Source: Lachnospiraceae bacterium | Lineage (GTDB): Bacteria > Bacillota > Clostridia > Lachnospirales > Lachnospiraceae | Direction of reading: 5' to 3' | Assembly: GCA_017465475.1 (NCBI GenBank) | Contig: JAFTWC010000035.1 | Coordinates: 62,001-126,000 of the forward strand | Length of the DNA stretch: 64,000 bases | Part shown: piece by piece, positions 17,072 to 27,144 of the stretch | Layout of the letters: each line of letters starts with the position of its first letter | Position numbering within the stretch: the first letter of the stretch is position 1 | Notes under the pieces: generated by a model | Databases searched by the model: none | What the model was told of the DNA's origin: nothing | What the model saw: the letters and a program-made list of their open reading frames with translations, nothing else | Translations under genes and position numbers: made by a program

Positions 17072-20000
17072 TTATTCTGTTTCCGGATCGGCAAACAATT
17101 CACGGATTTCTTCTTCCGTCAGTTTGTTTAAAAATGTTTCGCCGGCTTCTATTACAGCATTGAATAAATCCTGTTTCTTTTGCTGTAAACGGAAAATTTT
17201 TTCTTCAATGGTACCCTTTGTAAGAAGTTTGATAATATGCACATTCTTTTCCTGTCCGATACGGTGGGCACGGTCGGAAGCCTGGTCTTCCACTGCCGGA
17301 TTCCACCAAGGATCAAAATGAATGACAGTATCGGCGCCGGTCAGATTCAGACCGGTGCCGCCTGCTTTTAAGGAGATTAAAAACAGGTCACCTTCTCCTT
17401 CGTTAAAACGTTTTACAAGTTCCCGTCGTTCTTCCGGTTTTGTGGCACCGCATAAATAAAAGAACGGAACTTCTGCCTCGTTTAACGCATCTTTTAATAG
17501 TTCTAACATAGAAGTGAACTGAGAAAACACCAAAATACGATGCCCATTCTCCCGAAGTTCTTCCATAATCTCTAAAAACAGGGAAACTTTCCCGCTTCCG
17601 CCTTCATACTCTTCCAAAAACATTCCCGGATGACAGCAAATCTGACGCAGGCGAGTTAACGCAGCCAAAATTTGCATTCTGCTTCGTTCGAATCCCACGC
17701 GGGAGATTTCATCAGAAATATCATCACGAGCCTGTTTTGCATAAGAAAGATACAATTTACGCTGTTCATCAGTTAATTCTGTCACCAGCTTTGTTTCAAT
17801 CTTATCCGGCAACTCCGCCAAAACATCCTTTTTCATACGACGAAGTAAAAACGGTTTGATTCTACGGCTTAACTGCTGCAAAACTTCTGTTTCACCTTTT
17901 GCTGCAGGACGCTCAAATCGTTTTGCAAATCTTGTGTAAGAAAACAGGTACCCCGGCATTATAAAATCAAAAATAGACCACAACTCCGATAATGAGTTTT
18001 CAATCGGTGTACCGGTTAAGGCAATTTTTGTCTTAGAATGCAATGCTTTTACCGAGCGTGCATTCCCGGTCATGGCATTTTTTATAAACTGTGCTTCATC
18101 AATAAACACGGTATGGAATTGTTTTGACTCATAGGCAGTTAAATCCCTGCGCAACAAAGGATAAGAGGTAATAAACAAATCACAATCGGAGGAATCCGCA
18201 AGCATTGCGCGACGCTCTTCCGGTGTTCCGTGTATGATTTTTGCCCGAAGCTCAGGGGCGTAATTTTCCACTTCATCCAACCAGTTGTAAACCAATGATG
18301 TCGGGCAAACCACTAAAAACGGAACTTCCGTGAAGCTTTCTTCTTTTACGATTGATGCCATATAAGTAATGGATTGTAAAGTTTTTCCCAATCCCATATC
18401 ATCTGCCAAAATCCCCCCAAAGCCGTTGTCGGACAGCATACGTAACCAGGAAAAACCTGTTTTCTGGTAGCCGCGAAGCGGAATTCTGATTTGCTCAGGC
18501 ACCTGATAATCAGACGCTTCCGGAGAATGAAGCTTTTCTAAAAATGCGCTGAAGTTCTCTCCCTTTGTTACTTCAAAGCCATATTCCTGCGGTGTGGATT
18601 CTAAATAAACCGCATGACTTTTGGAAATCTTTAACATGCCGTTTTTGTCAAAGTCACGGTAAGATAAATTCATATTATCCAATAAATCCGCAGCTTTAAC
18701 AAACATTTCATCCGTCAAATCCAAAAAGCTTCCGTCGTTTAAACGATGATATTTTTTCTTCTGACGATAAGAGTAGAAAATGGCTCGCAATTCTGCTCCT
18801 GAAATATCATCATATTGAAATTCCACCTGAAGTAAATCTTCGCCCTTCGGCAAAGAAATCCCCATGCGAACTCCGGTATTTCTGCGTAAACGCATTGCTG
18901 CAAAAGCATCAGATGAAAATAATTCCGCATGGTTTGCTAACTCATTCAAACCTTCCGTCAGCAACGTGTAAATCTGTTCTTCCTGCTTTAATAAATAAAA
19001 TCCGTTATGAGGCTCGAATCCATAGGATGCCAGTGTGGCGCACACTTCCTCTTCTTTTTCTTTTTCACGCACCAAAATGTATCCGCCTTTTACATTTGGT
19101 GAGTCGAACATATTAAACTCATAATCACCGTACACAAAAGAAACCGTAGCTTGTACTCCGTCGTGGAACAAATCAAAATAAAACTTTGCAGAAAACGGCA
19201 AGGATAAATAGCGGTCCTGTACTTCTTCCGGAATTTCTACCTGCATGGAATCATGAATCACCGGAAGCACATATTCCAAAAAATTGTCTCGTTCCGTCTC
19301 TTCAAACACCAAAGCCGGTTTGTCATCTCCCAAACTGGAATAAAACGGCAAATAGGTTTTCATGAAACGAGCATCCGGTAAATATAAAGCGTTATCTCTT
19401 AATAACAAAGAACCGTCTGCCGTAATCGGAATTACTTTTTCGTTTTCCTTATAGTCCATGGTCAAAAATCCGTCCTGCATGGAAATATCATACTCAATCC
19501 GAGGATTCCCTTTTATAAAGCGAACTTGTTCCAACTCATTTCCGGAAAGATTTAATGAATAAATCAGCCCCTTGCATTGAGACAGAATTTTTGCCAATAA
19601 TCTTCGGTTCAATTGAATCTTGGACTTTTGAAATAATTGCATACTGCCGGAACCGTCCAACACTTCTAATATTTCCAAATATGCAAGCAGCTCCTGCAGA
19701 AAACGCTCCGAAGCGTGGTCAAAACTGCTTTCATTCGGCAAGTAACAGAATTCCTTACCGAGAACAATACTTTTTTTATCTTTATAATCCATCAGGAACC
19801 GTTTTAACATCTGTACGCGATATAACTTTGTATTTCCGACCCGTAAAGATATATACACCGGGTCATTGTCGGTACGTAAAAGTCCCGGAATTTCAATGCA
19901 GGGTTCAATCCGATACACATCTTTATCATAATGAGGTTCTCCTGCATCCATAAAATAACGAATAATCCTGCCGGTGCGACTGTCGCCGTTTGCAGGTGTA

Positions 20001-20308
20001 CCGGTTTTCTTCTCTTTTTGTTCTAAATATTGTTGTAAATATAAAAGTGCGGCAACAGAATGTTTACATGCACCTTTCTGACTGTACATGGCAGGACAAT
20101 TACAAGCAACTTCCACATCCTGCTCCGGGGTTTCTTCTACGGTTACACGATACTTCTGATTGCCTTGTATGGTAAATGTATATAGTTTCTTGTTTTTTGA
20201 GCAGGCAGCATGAACAACTCGCTTATCCTTAAAATAAGCAAGTCCACGTTGAAATACCGCCTCATTTGCAGCAAGACTTTGAATTTTACTTCTGGTAAGT
20301 CGAATCAT
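17072..20308 (-). CDS. SWIM zinc-finger SNF2-family helicase/ATPase
   Basis: A 1078-aa DNA-dependent ATPase. The N-terminal SWIM zinc finger shows C-x-C...C-x-H (CNCPAMYSQKGACKHS, about 68-83). A long SNF2-associated middle region follows. The helicase core begins near 630: Walker A DDMGLGKT, Walker B DEAQ in FIDEAQFIKN, motif III LTGTPIENS, and the C-terminal lobe with ISLKAGGTGLNL and the SNF2 signature SDRAHRIGQ. This is the bacterial HepA/RapA-like group, thought to remodel protein-DNA or RNA polymerase complexes. The start ATG has GAGAGGTG upstream. It is monocistronic on the minus strand between convergent and divergent neighbours. Confidence 0.93.
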   Translation of the reverse strand: MIRLTRSKIQSLAANEAVFQRGLAYFKDKRVVHAACSKNKKLYTFTIQGNQKYRVTVEETPEQDVEVACNCPAMYSQKGACKHSVAALLYLQQYLEQKEKKTGTPANGDSRTGRIIRYFMDAGEPHYDKDVYRIEPCIEIPGLLRTDNDPVYISLRVGNTKLYRVQMLKRFLMDYKDKKSIVLGKEFCYLPNESSFDHASERFLQELLAYLEILEVLDGSGSMQLFQKSKIQLNRRLLAKILSQCKGLIYSLNLSGNELEQVRFIKGNPRIEYDISMQDGFLTMDYKENEKVIPITADGSLLLRDNALYLPDARFMKTYLPFYSSLGDDKPALVFEETERDNFLEYVLPVIHDSMQVEIPEEVQDRYLSLPFSAKFYFDLFHDGVQATVSFVYGDYEFNMFDSPNVKGGYILVREKEKEEEVCATLASYGFEPHNGFYLLKQEEQIYTLLTEGLNELANHAELFSSDAFAAMRLRRNTGVRMGISLPKGEDLLQVEFQYDDISGAELRAIFYSYRQKKKYHRLNDGSFLDLTDEMFVKAADLLDNMNLSYRDFDKNGMLKISKSHAVYLESTPQEYGFEVTKGENFSAFLEKLHSPEASDYQVPEQIRIPLRGYQKTGFSWLRMLSDNGFGGILADDMGLGKTLQSITYMASIVKEESFTEVPFLVVCPTSLVYNWLDEVENYAPELRAKIIHGTPEERRAMLADSSDCDLFITSYPLLRRDLTAYESKQFHTVFIDEAQFIKNAMTGNARSVKALHSKTKIALTGTPIENSLSELWSIFDFIMPGYLFSYTRFAKRFERPAAKGETEVLQQLSRRIKPFLLRRMKKDVLAELPDKIETKLVTELTDEQRKLYLSYAKQARDDISDEISRVGFERSRMQILAALTRLRQICCHPGMFLEEYEGGSGKVSLFLEIMEELRENGHRILVFSQFTSMLELLKDALNEAEVPFFYLCGATKPEERRELVKRFNEGEGDLFLISLKAGGTGLNLTGADTVIHFDPWWNPAVEDQASDRAHRIGQEKNVHIIKLLTKGTIEEKIFRLQQKKQDLFNAVIEAGETFLNKLTEEEIRELFADPETE

Positions 20309-20434
20309 AAGCTACACCTCTCTTACAAAAACAAGATATAATCCGTAACAACTCATTATACCATGGATTTTAGCGGTTTTCCATATCTTTTCTTTAAAAA
20401 ATATATATTTTTCTAAGAAGTTTTGATTTTCTAC

Positions 20435-20463
20435 TTGAATTTTACAAAAAACAGTATTACAAT
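20435..20463 (+). promoter_or_regulatory. Promoter of the SulP transporter gene
   Basis: TTGAAT (20435-20440), a 17-base spacer and TACAAT (20458-20463), about 30 bases before the start codon. Confidence 0.6.
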
Positions 20464-20491
20464 TAAGCCCGCACAAAGGAGGATTTTACAA

Positions 20492-22171
20492 ATGAAACCG
20501 AAACTGTTCAGTGTTTTAAAACACTACAATGCAAAACAATTTTTCTTAGATATGAAAGCCGGTATTATTGTGGCTATTATTGCTCTTCCGCTCTCCATTG
20601 CTTTTGCCCTTGGTTGCGGTGTTTCTCCGGAAAAGGGCATCTATTCCGCTATTATTTCCGGCATTATTGTAGCATTCCTTGGCGGAAGCCGTGTACAGAT
20701 TACCGGACCTACCGGCGCATTTATTGTAATCACCCAGTCCGTAATTACGGGATACGGTACCCAAGGCCTCATTATTTCTACTATTTTAGCAGGTATTATG
20801 TTGGTGCTGTTTGGTGTATTCCACTTAGGAAAGCTTATTAAATTTATTCCGTCTCCGATTACCATCGGCTTTACCGGAGGTATTGCAATTACGATTGCAA
20901 CCCTTGAAGTAAAGGATTTTTTAGGCTTTACGATTGATAAAATGCCCACTTCTTTTCTTGGCAAATGGAGTACCTACATTGCAAACATTTCAAATATTAA
21001 TTGGCAGGCACTGATTCTTGGTCTTGTTAGTATTGTTATTCTTGTTGTATGGCCAAAAATTAATAAAACCATTCCGAATTCTTTCGTAGCATTGGTGATT
21101 GGTACTGCAGCAACTTACTTTTTAAAATTAGACGTGGCTCTTCTCGGAGATATTCCAAAAAACTTATCTGTGGCTAAATTTGAAGGATTAACGTTTGATA
21201 CTATCTTTCAATTGATGTCTCCGGCTTTTACCATCGCAATTTTGGTTGCCATGCAGGCACTGTTATCCGCAGTAGTTACGGATGGCATGATAAACAGTAA
21301 ACATAAACCAAATGCAGAACTTGTAGGCCAGGGTGTTGCCAACATCTTACTTGGTGTATTCGGATGTATTCCGGCCACCGGTGGTGTGGCTCGTTCCATT
21401 GCAAATGCAAAAAATGGCGGACGTACACCGATTGCTCTTATGTTCCACAGCTTAACCTTACTTGCTATGCTGTTGTTCGGTATGCCACTTATCAAACTTG
21501 TACCGCGTCCTGTTTTAGCTGCCATTCTTTTGGTGGTTTCCTATAACATGTTTAATGTAAAGGCATTTTTAGCATACCGTAAGGCACCGAAGTCCGATGC
21601 CATTGTGCTTATCACATCCTGTGTTTTGACCTTTGCATTCGATCTTGTAATTGCAATTGAAGTCGGTATCGTTCTTTCCTGTGTTCTTTTCATGAAGCGT
21701 ATGTCAGATGTTACCGATGTTTCCGGTTGGAAATATGTTCGTGATACTCATCTTCCGGAGGAAGAAAATGACCCGGAACACATTTCCTTAAAGGAAGTAC
21801 CGGAAGGTACAGAAGTATTCGAAGTTAACGGTCCGATGTTTTTCGGTGCAGTCGATAAACTCCTTCGCTTAAAACATCAGACCATGAAGAAAGACACAAA
21901 AGTGGTTATTATTCGTATGCGTGGTGTTCCGGCTATTGACGTTACCGCTATGAATACGTTACGAGATGTAACAAACGACTTAAATGAGTATGGTATTACC
22001 GTTATCTTCTCTCATGTATTGGAGCAGCCTCGTTCCATTATGGAAAAGAACGGTTTTATTTCCGTAGTCGGCAGTGATAACTTCTGTGAAAACATTGATG
22101 CGGCGCTTCTCCGTGCGAATGCACTTATTTCTTCCTCAGAGGCTATGAAAGAAGCTGCTGCAACACTGTAA
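20492..22171 (+). CDS. SulP-family inorganic anion transporter
   Basis: A 559-aa membrane transporter of the SLC26/SulP family. About 10-14 hydrophobic helices include the family region FLGGSRVQITGPTGAFIV and the GCIPATGGVARSIANAK motif in the second half. A cytoplasmic STAS domain (about 435-545, VFEVNGPMFFGAV, AIDVTAMNTL) ends the protein. Substrates in the family are sulfate, bicarbonate or other anions; none can be assigned here. The start is the ATG with AAAGGAGG upstream; an in-frame extension overlaps the promoter and is rejected. The last 29 bases overlap the 3' end of the convergent dacB gene. Confidence 0.92.
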   Translation: MKPKLFSVLKHYNAKQFFLDMKAGIIVAIIALPLSIAFALGCGVSPEKGIYSAIISGIIVAFLGGSRVQITGPTGAFIVITQSVITGYGTQGLIISTILAGIMLVLFGVFHLGKLIKFIPSPITIGFTGGIAITIATLEVKDFLGFTIDKMPTSFLGKWSTYIANISNINWQALILGLVSIVILVVWPKINKTIPNSFVALVIGTAATYFLKLDVALLGDIPKNLSVAKFEGLTFDTIFQLMSPAFTIAILVAMQALLSAVVTDGMINSKHKPNAELVGQGVANILLGVFGCIPATGGVARSIANAKNGGRTPIALMFHSLTLLAMLLFGMPLIKLVPRPVLAAILLVVSYNMFNVKAFLAYRKAPKSDAIVLITSCVLTFAFDLVIAIEVGIVLSCVLFMKRMSDVTDVSGWKYVRDTHLPEEENDPEHISLKEVPEGTEVFEVNGPMFFGAVDKLLRLKHQTMKKDTKVVIIRMRGVPAIDVTAMNTLRDVTNDLNEYGITVIFSHVLEQPRSIMEKNGFISVVGSDNFCENIDAALLRANALISSSEAMKEAAATL

Positions 22172-23405
22172 CGGATTTTCCCGAGAAAAATAAGTTCAAT
22201 ATTTTTTGAAGATAGAACATATAATCTACCGGTGCAACCGTTTCGGCGGTTTGTACCGGTATTTTTTGTACGCATTCACCGTCTATTTTTACCACCAGTT
22301 CTCCCACTGTTTCTCCGGTTGCAACCGGAGCTTGCAGCATGTTTTTACTTAATTCTATTTCATACGTAATCTTTTCATCTCCTGTACGCAAAAGAGTTTG
22401 TTCTGCCAGTTGTTTTACGGCATCAGCGGAAAAGCATAACGATACGGTACTCTTTTGTCCGTCTGCCACCGGAAGTTTTGGTGGTTTCGGTAAAGAATCA
22501 AGATTGTTAACAAGAGGCATTTTATGAAAGGCATCCACTCCGTAATTCATAAGTGTCTTTGTGTCGCTCCATTTATAGGTTTTATGCGGCGGCCATCCGC
22601 TGGCAAGAACTACACTGATTAACAGCCGGTCTTCCCGTTCTACAGCTCCCACAAAGCAGTAACCTGCTTTCCCTGTAAATCCTGTCTTTACACCGATAGC
22701 TCCCTCCATCATAGATAAAAATGCATCCTTATTGTTCACGGTAAAACTACGTCCCTTTGTTAATTCCGTAAAACTATGGGATTGTGTTGTAGTAATCTTT
22801 CGAAACTCTTCCTGTTTCACTGCATAAGCAGCTAATTTTGCCAGATCGGCAGCGGTTATCCCGTGCCCATCCGCATCAAGCCCATTCGGCGTGACAAAAT
22901 GAGCAGAATATAGTCCCAATGCTTTTGCCTTTGTATTCATCAATTCAGCAAATCCTTCTACAGAACCTCCTACATGTTCTGCCAGAGCCACTGCTGTATC
23001 ATTATGGGATTCCAACATCAAAGAATAGCATAAATCTTTTACGTAATATTGTTCTCCCGTACTCATATTAAGCTGTACATCAGGCTGTTTTGCCGCGTTT
23101 TGCGATACGGTTACGATATCTTCCGGGTTTGTATGTTCTAACACAACCAACAATGTCATAATTTTCGTTGTGCTTGCCATCGGAAGTACTTCATAGCCGT
23201 TTTTTTCATATAACACTCTACCGGCTTCCCCATCATATAGTACTGCGGAATACGCATAAAGGGAGTCTGGCGGCGGAGCACTGACTGCAAATACGACGTT
23301 TTCTGTTCCTGCTCCTTTTATAATCCCTGTAAACAGAAAAAAGAAACACATTAAGAGATGTATTCCTTTTTTTATATATTCTTTCCTGTTTATATATTGT
23401 CTCAT
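22143..23405 (-). CDS. D-alanyl-D-alanine carboxypeptidase (DacB/DacF-type PBP)
   Basis: A 420-aa low-molecular-weight penicillin-binding protein that trims the terminal D-Ala from peptidoglycan stems. An N-terminal hydrophobic export segment is present. Active-site motifs are STTK (SxxK, in PMASTTKIM), SHN (SxN) and KTG in GVKTGFTGKAGYC. A PBP5_C-like C-terminal domain and a final hydrophobic/amphipathic helix follow. The ATG start has GAGG about 10 bases upstream. It is the last gene of the scpAB operon direction, 92 bases after scpB. It is one of two such enzymes here, the other being dacF at 25.8-27.1 kb. Confidence 0.92.
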   Translation of the reverse strand: MRQYINRKEYIKKGIHLLMCFFFLFTGIIKGAGTENVVFAVSAPPPDSLYAYSAVLYDGEAGRVLYEKNGYEVLPMASTTKIMTLLVVLEHTNPEDIVTVSQNAAKQPDVQLNMSTGEQYYVKDLCYSLMLESHNDTAVALAEHVGGSVEGFAELMNTKAKALGLYSAHFVTPNGLDADGHGITAADLAKLAAYAVKQEEFRKITTTQSHSFTELTKGRSFTVNNKDAFLSMMEGAIGVKTGFTGKAGYCFVGAVEREDRLLISVVLASGWPPHKTYKWSDTKTLMNYGVDAFHKMPLVNNLDSLPKPPKLPVADGQKSTVSLCFSADAVKQLAEQTLLRTGDEKITYEIELSKNMLQAPVATGETVGELVVKIDGECVQKIPVQTAETVAPVDYMFYLQKILNLFFSGKSVTVLQQLLS

Positions 23406-23497
23406 CAGCCCAAGCCTCAAACAATCTCTTTAAAAAAAGAATATGCACACAGAATGAAAAATAGGTCAGTGAAAATATCAATCTGATTGCAATTTGT

Positions 23498-24067
23498 TTA
23501 AATCTCCAAGGAAAGCTGCATTTCCTTTTCCGCTTCCAACTTAAAATCTTCCACCTTTTCCGGATTTATGACCGGTAAGTCGTCTAAAGAAACCAATCCA
23601 AAGCTTCGTAAAAACTCTTCTGTGGTACCGAATAAAATCGGCCGCCCCGGAGCATCCATACGACCAACTTCCTGAATTAAATTATACTCCACCAGTTTAT
23701 TTACCGCATGATCGCAGGAAACACCGCGAATAGCTTCAATTTCCTGTCTGTTAATCGGTTGCTTATACGCAATTATGGACAACGTTTCCAGTAAAACTTC
23801 CGTTAACACATGCTTCTTCGGTACATGTGCAATCTTTATAATAGACTCGTACATGGAAGATTTGGTACACATCTGAAAAGATCCATCCAACTCGATAATC
23901 TGGATTCCTCTATCATCTGCTTCGTAACGATCCATCATATTTCTGAGTACTCTTCGTACCGTATCCACATCATGTTCCAAGGCAGCGGCTAAACGATCTA
24001 CTTCCACCGCCTCTCCTAACGTAAATAAAATTGCTTCCAATTGTGCTTCTAATTCTTGTAACTCCAT
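23498..24067 (-). CDS. scpB: Segregation and condensation protein B
   Basis: A 189-aa winged-helix partner of ScpA in the SMC complex, which compacts and segregates the chromosome. It starts MELQELEAQLEAILF. The conserved ETLSIIAYKQPINRQEIEAIRG and GRPILFGTTEEFL regions are present. The ATG is preceded by GGCGGAGGAG; an in-frame extension upstream would run deep into scpA and is rejected. It starts 13 bases after the scpA stop. The smc gene itself is not in the window. Confidence 0.95.
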   Translation of the reverse strand: MELQELEAQLEAILFTLGEAVEVDRLAAALEHDVDTVRRVLRNMMDRYEADDRGIQIIELDGSFQMCTKSSMYESIIKIAHVPKKHVLTEVLLETLSIIAYKQPINRQEIEAIRGVSCDHAVNKLVEYNLIQEVGRMDAPGRPILFGTTEEFLRSFGLVSLDDLPVINPEKVEDFKLEAEKEMQLSLEI

Positions 24068-24080
24068 GGTTCTCCTCCGC

Positions 24081-24860
24081 CTAGAAATCCGAATCCTCAA
24101 AGTCGATAATATCATCCGCAAGGTATTCGATTTCAATTTCATCAAAAATTTCTTCCTGCACCACGTGCATTCTGCCGATTTTCATCAGCTCAAGTATACA
24201 TAAAAATGTTACGACAACATCCATCTTTTCGTATTGATCCATTAACAATGCGCGAAACGAAAAACGTTTATTCGCAAGGGCATATGCCTGAATTTCCCGC
24301 ATTTTTTTAGACATACTGACTTCTTCTTTTTCGATTCGGCCGAATTTGCTTCGCACCGGGTCGATTTTCTCCACCTGCTTTTTCATCACCGACTCAAAAA
24401 TCGAATGAAGCTTTTGTAAGGTCAAATCCGATAATAATGCCTGGGTATCAATGGGTTCTTTATAATCCGCGATTTCCGGCGGCAGGCTTCCTTCCTTAAA
24501 CAGAACACGTCCTGCATCCATCTGACGATCAGATAATTCAAAAGAAGCATACTTATACATTTTATACTGTAATAAGCGTTCTACCAATTCCTGACGCGGA
24601 TCTACCGGTTCTTCGGTATCCTCCGGTTCCTCCTGCGGTAACAGCATCTTGGACTTAATATTAAGAAGCGTGGCAGCCATAACCAGGAACTCACTCATGA
24701 CTTCCATATCCTGCTCTTGCATCTGACGAATATAATCCATATATTGCTCGGTTATTTCCACAATCGGAATATCATAAATATTTATTTTGTTTTTTTCGAT
24801 GAGGTGTAACAGCAAATCAAGCGGTCCCTCAAATTTTTCCAGTGTTACGGATAAACTCAT
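24081..24860 (-). CDS. scpA: Segregation and condensation protein A (kleisin)
   Basis: A 259-aa kleisin that bridges the SMC heads. The N-terminal EKFEGPLDLLLHLIEKNKI motif and the C-terminal winged-helix region ending in a highly acidic tail are typical. A variable acidic segment (EEPEDTEEPVD) lies in the middle. The start ATG has AAGAGGAC upstream and its first bases overlap the stop of the phosphoesterase gene by 4 (ATGA), indicating translational coupling. Confidence 0.95.
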   Translation of the reverse strand: MSLSVTLEKFEGPLDLLLHLIEKNKINIYDIPIVEITEQYMDYIRQMQEQDMEVMSEFLVMAATLLNIKSKMLLPQEEPEDTEEPVDPRQELVERLLQYKMYKYASFELSDRQMDAGRVLFKEGSLPPEIADYKEPIDTQALLSDLTLQKLHSIFESVMKKQVEKIDPVRSKFGRIEKEEVSMSKKMREIQAYALANKRFSFRALLMDQYEKMDVVVTFLCILELMKIGRMHVVQEEIFDEIEIEYLADDIIDFEDSDF

Positions 24861-25708
24861 AGTTCTGTCCTCTTTTTTGTATGAATTATACAATACTCAA
24901 TCCGATTAAACAAACGGGCCGGCAGGGAATGGGAACCGATTCCTGCGCTTACGACCATTGTAGAATTGTCCATCTGATAACATCCTCTCGTATACGGCGG
25001 TAAATATAACTGAGGTGAAATCAAGCCTCCCACAAAAGGCAAACGAATAATCCCGCCGTGATTATGTCCCGAAACCACTAACGGAGCCAGCTTTGTATAT
25101 GCCCTAAAATGGTCCGGAAAATGTGCCAAAAGCACGGTACGCTCCGGTCTTGAAATCGTCAGAGCTTCGGTTGCTTCTGCCGGAAGCGGTTTTCGTTCCC
25201 TCTTATAATAATACTCATGCTTAAGCGTAAGTCCCGCAAAATCAACATTCTTCCCTTGTAGAATGAGAGAAACTACTTCGTTGTCAGGAAAGAAAATCCC
25301 CATTTCTTCCACTTGCTTTTTATATTCGGCAAATTTTTTCGGAAAATCAGTCCGAAGCACTTCCTCATGATTACCAAAACCATACACCACCGGTGCAATC
25401 TCGGTTAATGCTTTTAAAAATGCAGGAACACGGAGATTTTCTTTCTTTCCGTATTTGCTGATCATATCTCCCGCAAGCAAAATAACATCGGGAGCTTCGT
25501 TTTTAAGCTGTTGCAGCACACGTTTGTTTTTACATAACAACGGATTACAATGTAAATCGGAAATCAACAACATACGCAAGCCGGAAAGGGGTTCCGGTAC
25601 CTCCACATCGTACTCTCGCCGAACCGGGATGCCATGTTCTGCCAGTTGATATACTGTGGCACAAACTACAGCTGTAGCACCTAACCAAAACAGCTTTTTT
25701 CCTGACAT
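24857..25708 (-). CDS. Membrane-anchored metallophosphoesterase
   Basis: A 283-aa calcineurin-like phosphoesterase (YkuE/YaeI-like). An N-terminal hydrophobic anchor (about 5-25) is followed by metal-ligand motifs ISDLHCNP, LLAGDMI, GNHE and SGHNHGG in the usual order. The family acts on phosphodiesters or lipid-linked phosphates outside the membrane; the substrate here is unknown. The start is set at the ATG of MSGKKLFW, with AAAGGA upstream. An in-frame ATG 45 bases upstream has GAGG only one base away and is less likely. It is coupled to scpA. Confidence 0.88.
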   Translation of the reverse strand: MSGKKLFWLGATAVVCATVYQLAEHGIPVRREYDVEVPEPLSGLRMLLISDLHCNPLLCKNKRVLQQLKNEAPDVILLAGDMISKYGKKENLRVPAFLKALTEIAPVVYGFGNHEEVLRTDFPKKFAEYKKQVEEMGIFFPDNEVVSLILQGKNVDFAGLTLKHEYYYKRERKPLPAEATEALTISRPERTVLLAHFPDHFRAYTKLAPLVVSGHNHGGIIRLPFVGGLISPQLYLPPYTRGCYQMDNSTMVVSAGIGSHSLPARLFNRIEYCIIHTKKRTEL

Positions 25709-25774
25709 TTGTACCACCGTCCTTTCCAATCTTGCACTGTTATATACTTTCATGCCTCACGTAACTATCATACT

Positions 25775-27094
25775 TTATTTTTGAGGCGGTGTCAATGAAA
25801 GTTTCTCTTCCTGATGACTCTGTTTTTCTCCCAAAAAGAGATTTTTACACTTTAGAAAACTTGCGCCGAAGGACATTTTCTTTACTTCTTCCGAACAGAT
25901 AATATCAACCTTTCCCAAAAGAGTTCCGTTCAAGCTGTAACGATACTCTCCGATTACATCCCCCTTTGCAAGAGGTGCTTCTATTGTTTCCGGTAACACC
26001 ACGTTTCGTTCCACAGCATTCATATCTTCTCCGTTGGTAAATACATACGAAAAGGGCTGTTTTAACTGTACTTTTACACTATTTTTCTGCCCTTTTGTAA
26101 CCGTTACTTCCGAAACCGGTAAATCAGTGCCGTCATCTTTATAGACTGTACATCTGGCAAATCCGTAGTCAAGCAAAGCGGCAGCTTCACGGAATCTGGT
26201 TTTTGTGTCCGGAGCGGCCAATACAACCGCTACTAATTTCAGCCCGTTTCTCTCTGCTGTGGCAGAAAGACAATACTTTGCTTCATCCGTGGAACCTGTT
26301 TTTAAGCCGGTAATCCCATTATACTGCTTTAACAGCTTGTTGGTATTGGCCAGTCCGAATTCACTGGCTCCGCGTCGTGTAGTATGTATAATTGTGTCCA
26401 TCCAGGTAGTAGAATATTTCGTAATGGTCGGGTGGTTCTTCATTAATTCCGTTGACATAAGAGCTACATCTCTTGCACTGGAAACATGACCTGATACATC
26501 CAATCCGCAACAATTTAGAAATGTTGTATTTTTCATTCCTAACGTCTTTGCTTTTGCATTCATTTGTTCCACAAATGCCTTTTCCGAACCGGCTAAATGC
26601 TCTGCCATTGCCACGCAGGCATCATTTGCACTGGAAATACAGATACATTTTATCATAGTCTCCACATCCTGTGTTTCTCCCGGTTCCAAAAACACCTGGG
26701 AACCACCCATGGATGCTGCGTATTCGCTTACGGTTACTGTATCTGTCAGTTTCATTTTGCCGGAATCTACTGCCTCCAAAATAAGAAGCAGTGTCATAAT
26801 CTTTGTAACGCTGGCAATGGGTCTTGCTTTATCGGCCTCTTTTTCAGCAATAACCGCACCAGACTCCATCTCCATCAAAATAACGGATTCCGAAGAAATG
26901 ACAAGTCCTTCCGGGGCTGCTGTACTTACACTTTCTTCTTCCAAAATAACACCTGCCCATGCTTTTTCTGTATTTGCCATCGGAAGCATCAGGAATTCTG
27001 CCATTAGAAAAACAGAAAGGATACCGGAAAGCACGCGTCTTCCCCATATCCTTCTTTTGGTAGTTCTTTTCACTTTACGTAAATACTGTTTCAT
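25775..27094 (-). CDS. dacF: D-alanyl-D-alanine carboxypeptidase (DacF type)
   Basis: A 439-aa penicillin-binding protein paralogous to the one at 22.1-23.4 kb. The basic N-terminus and hydrophobic segment (about 18-38) form an export signal. Catalytic motifs are SVTK in IASVTKIM, SAN in SSANDACVA and KTG in GLKTGSTDEAKYC, then a PBP5_C domain and a C-terminal helix. The start ATG has GCGGAG at 7 bases. It sits between pdp and the phosphoesterase, 50 bases after the pdp stop. In B. subtilis dacF also follows nucleoside-phosphorylase genes near xerD, so the neighbourhood is conserved in outline. Confidence 0.92.
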   Translation of the reverse strand: MKQYLRKVKRTTKRRIWGRRVLSGILSVFLMAEFLMLPMANTEKAWAGVILEEESVSTAAPEGLVISSESVILMEMESGAVIAEKEADKARPIASVTKIMTLLLILEAVDSGKMKLTDTVTVSEYAASMGGSQVFLEPGETQDVETMIKCICISSANDACVAMAEHLAGSEKAFVEQMNAKAKTLGMKNTTFLNCCGLDVSGHVSSARDVALMSTELMKNHPTITKYSTTWMDTIIHTTRRGASEFGLANTNKLLKQYNGITGLKTGSTDEAKYCLSATAERNGLKLVAVVLAAPDTKTRFREAAALLDYGFARCTVYKDDGTDLPVSEVTVTKGQKNSVKVQLKQPFSYVFTNGEDMNAVERNVVLPETIEAPLAKGDVIGEYRYSLNGTLLGKVDIICSEEVKKMSFGASFLKCKNLFLGEKQSHQEEKLSLTPPQK

Positions 27095-27144
27095 AGTATC
27101 GCTCCGCAATATCTCTTTTTATAAGATATTCGGCGAAGTCCAAA

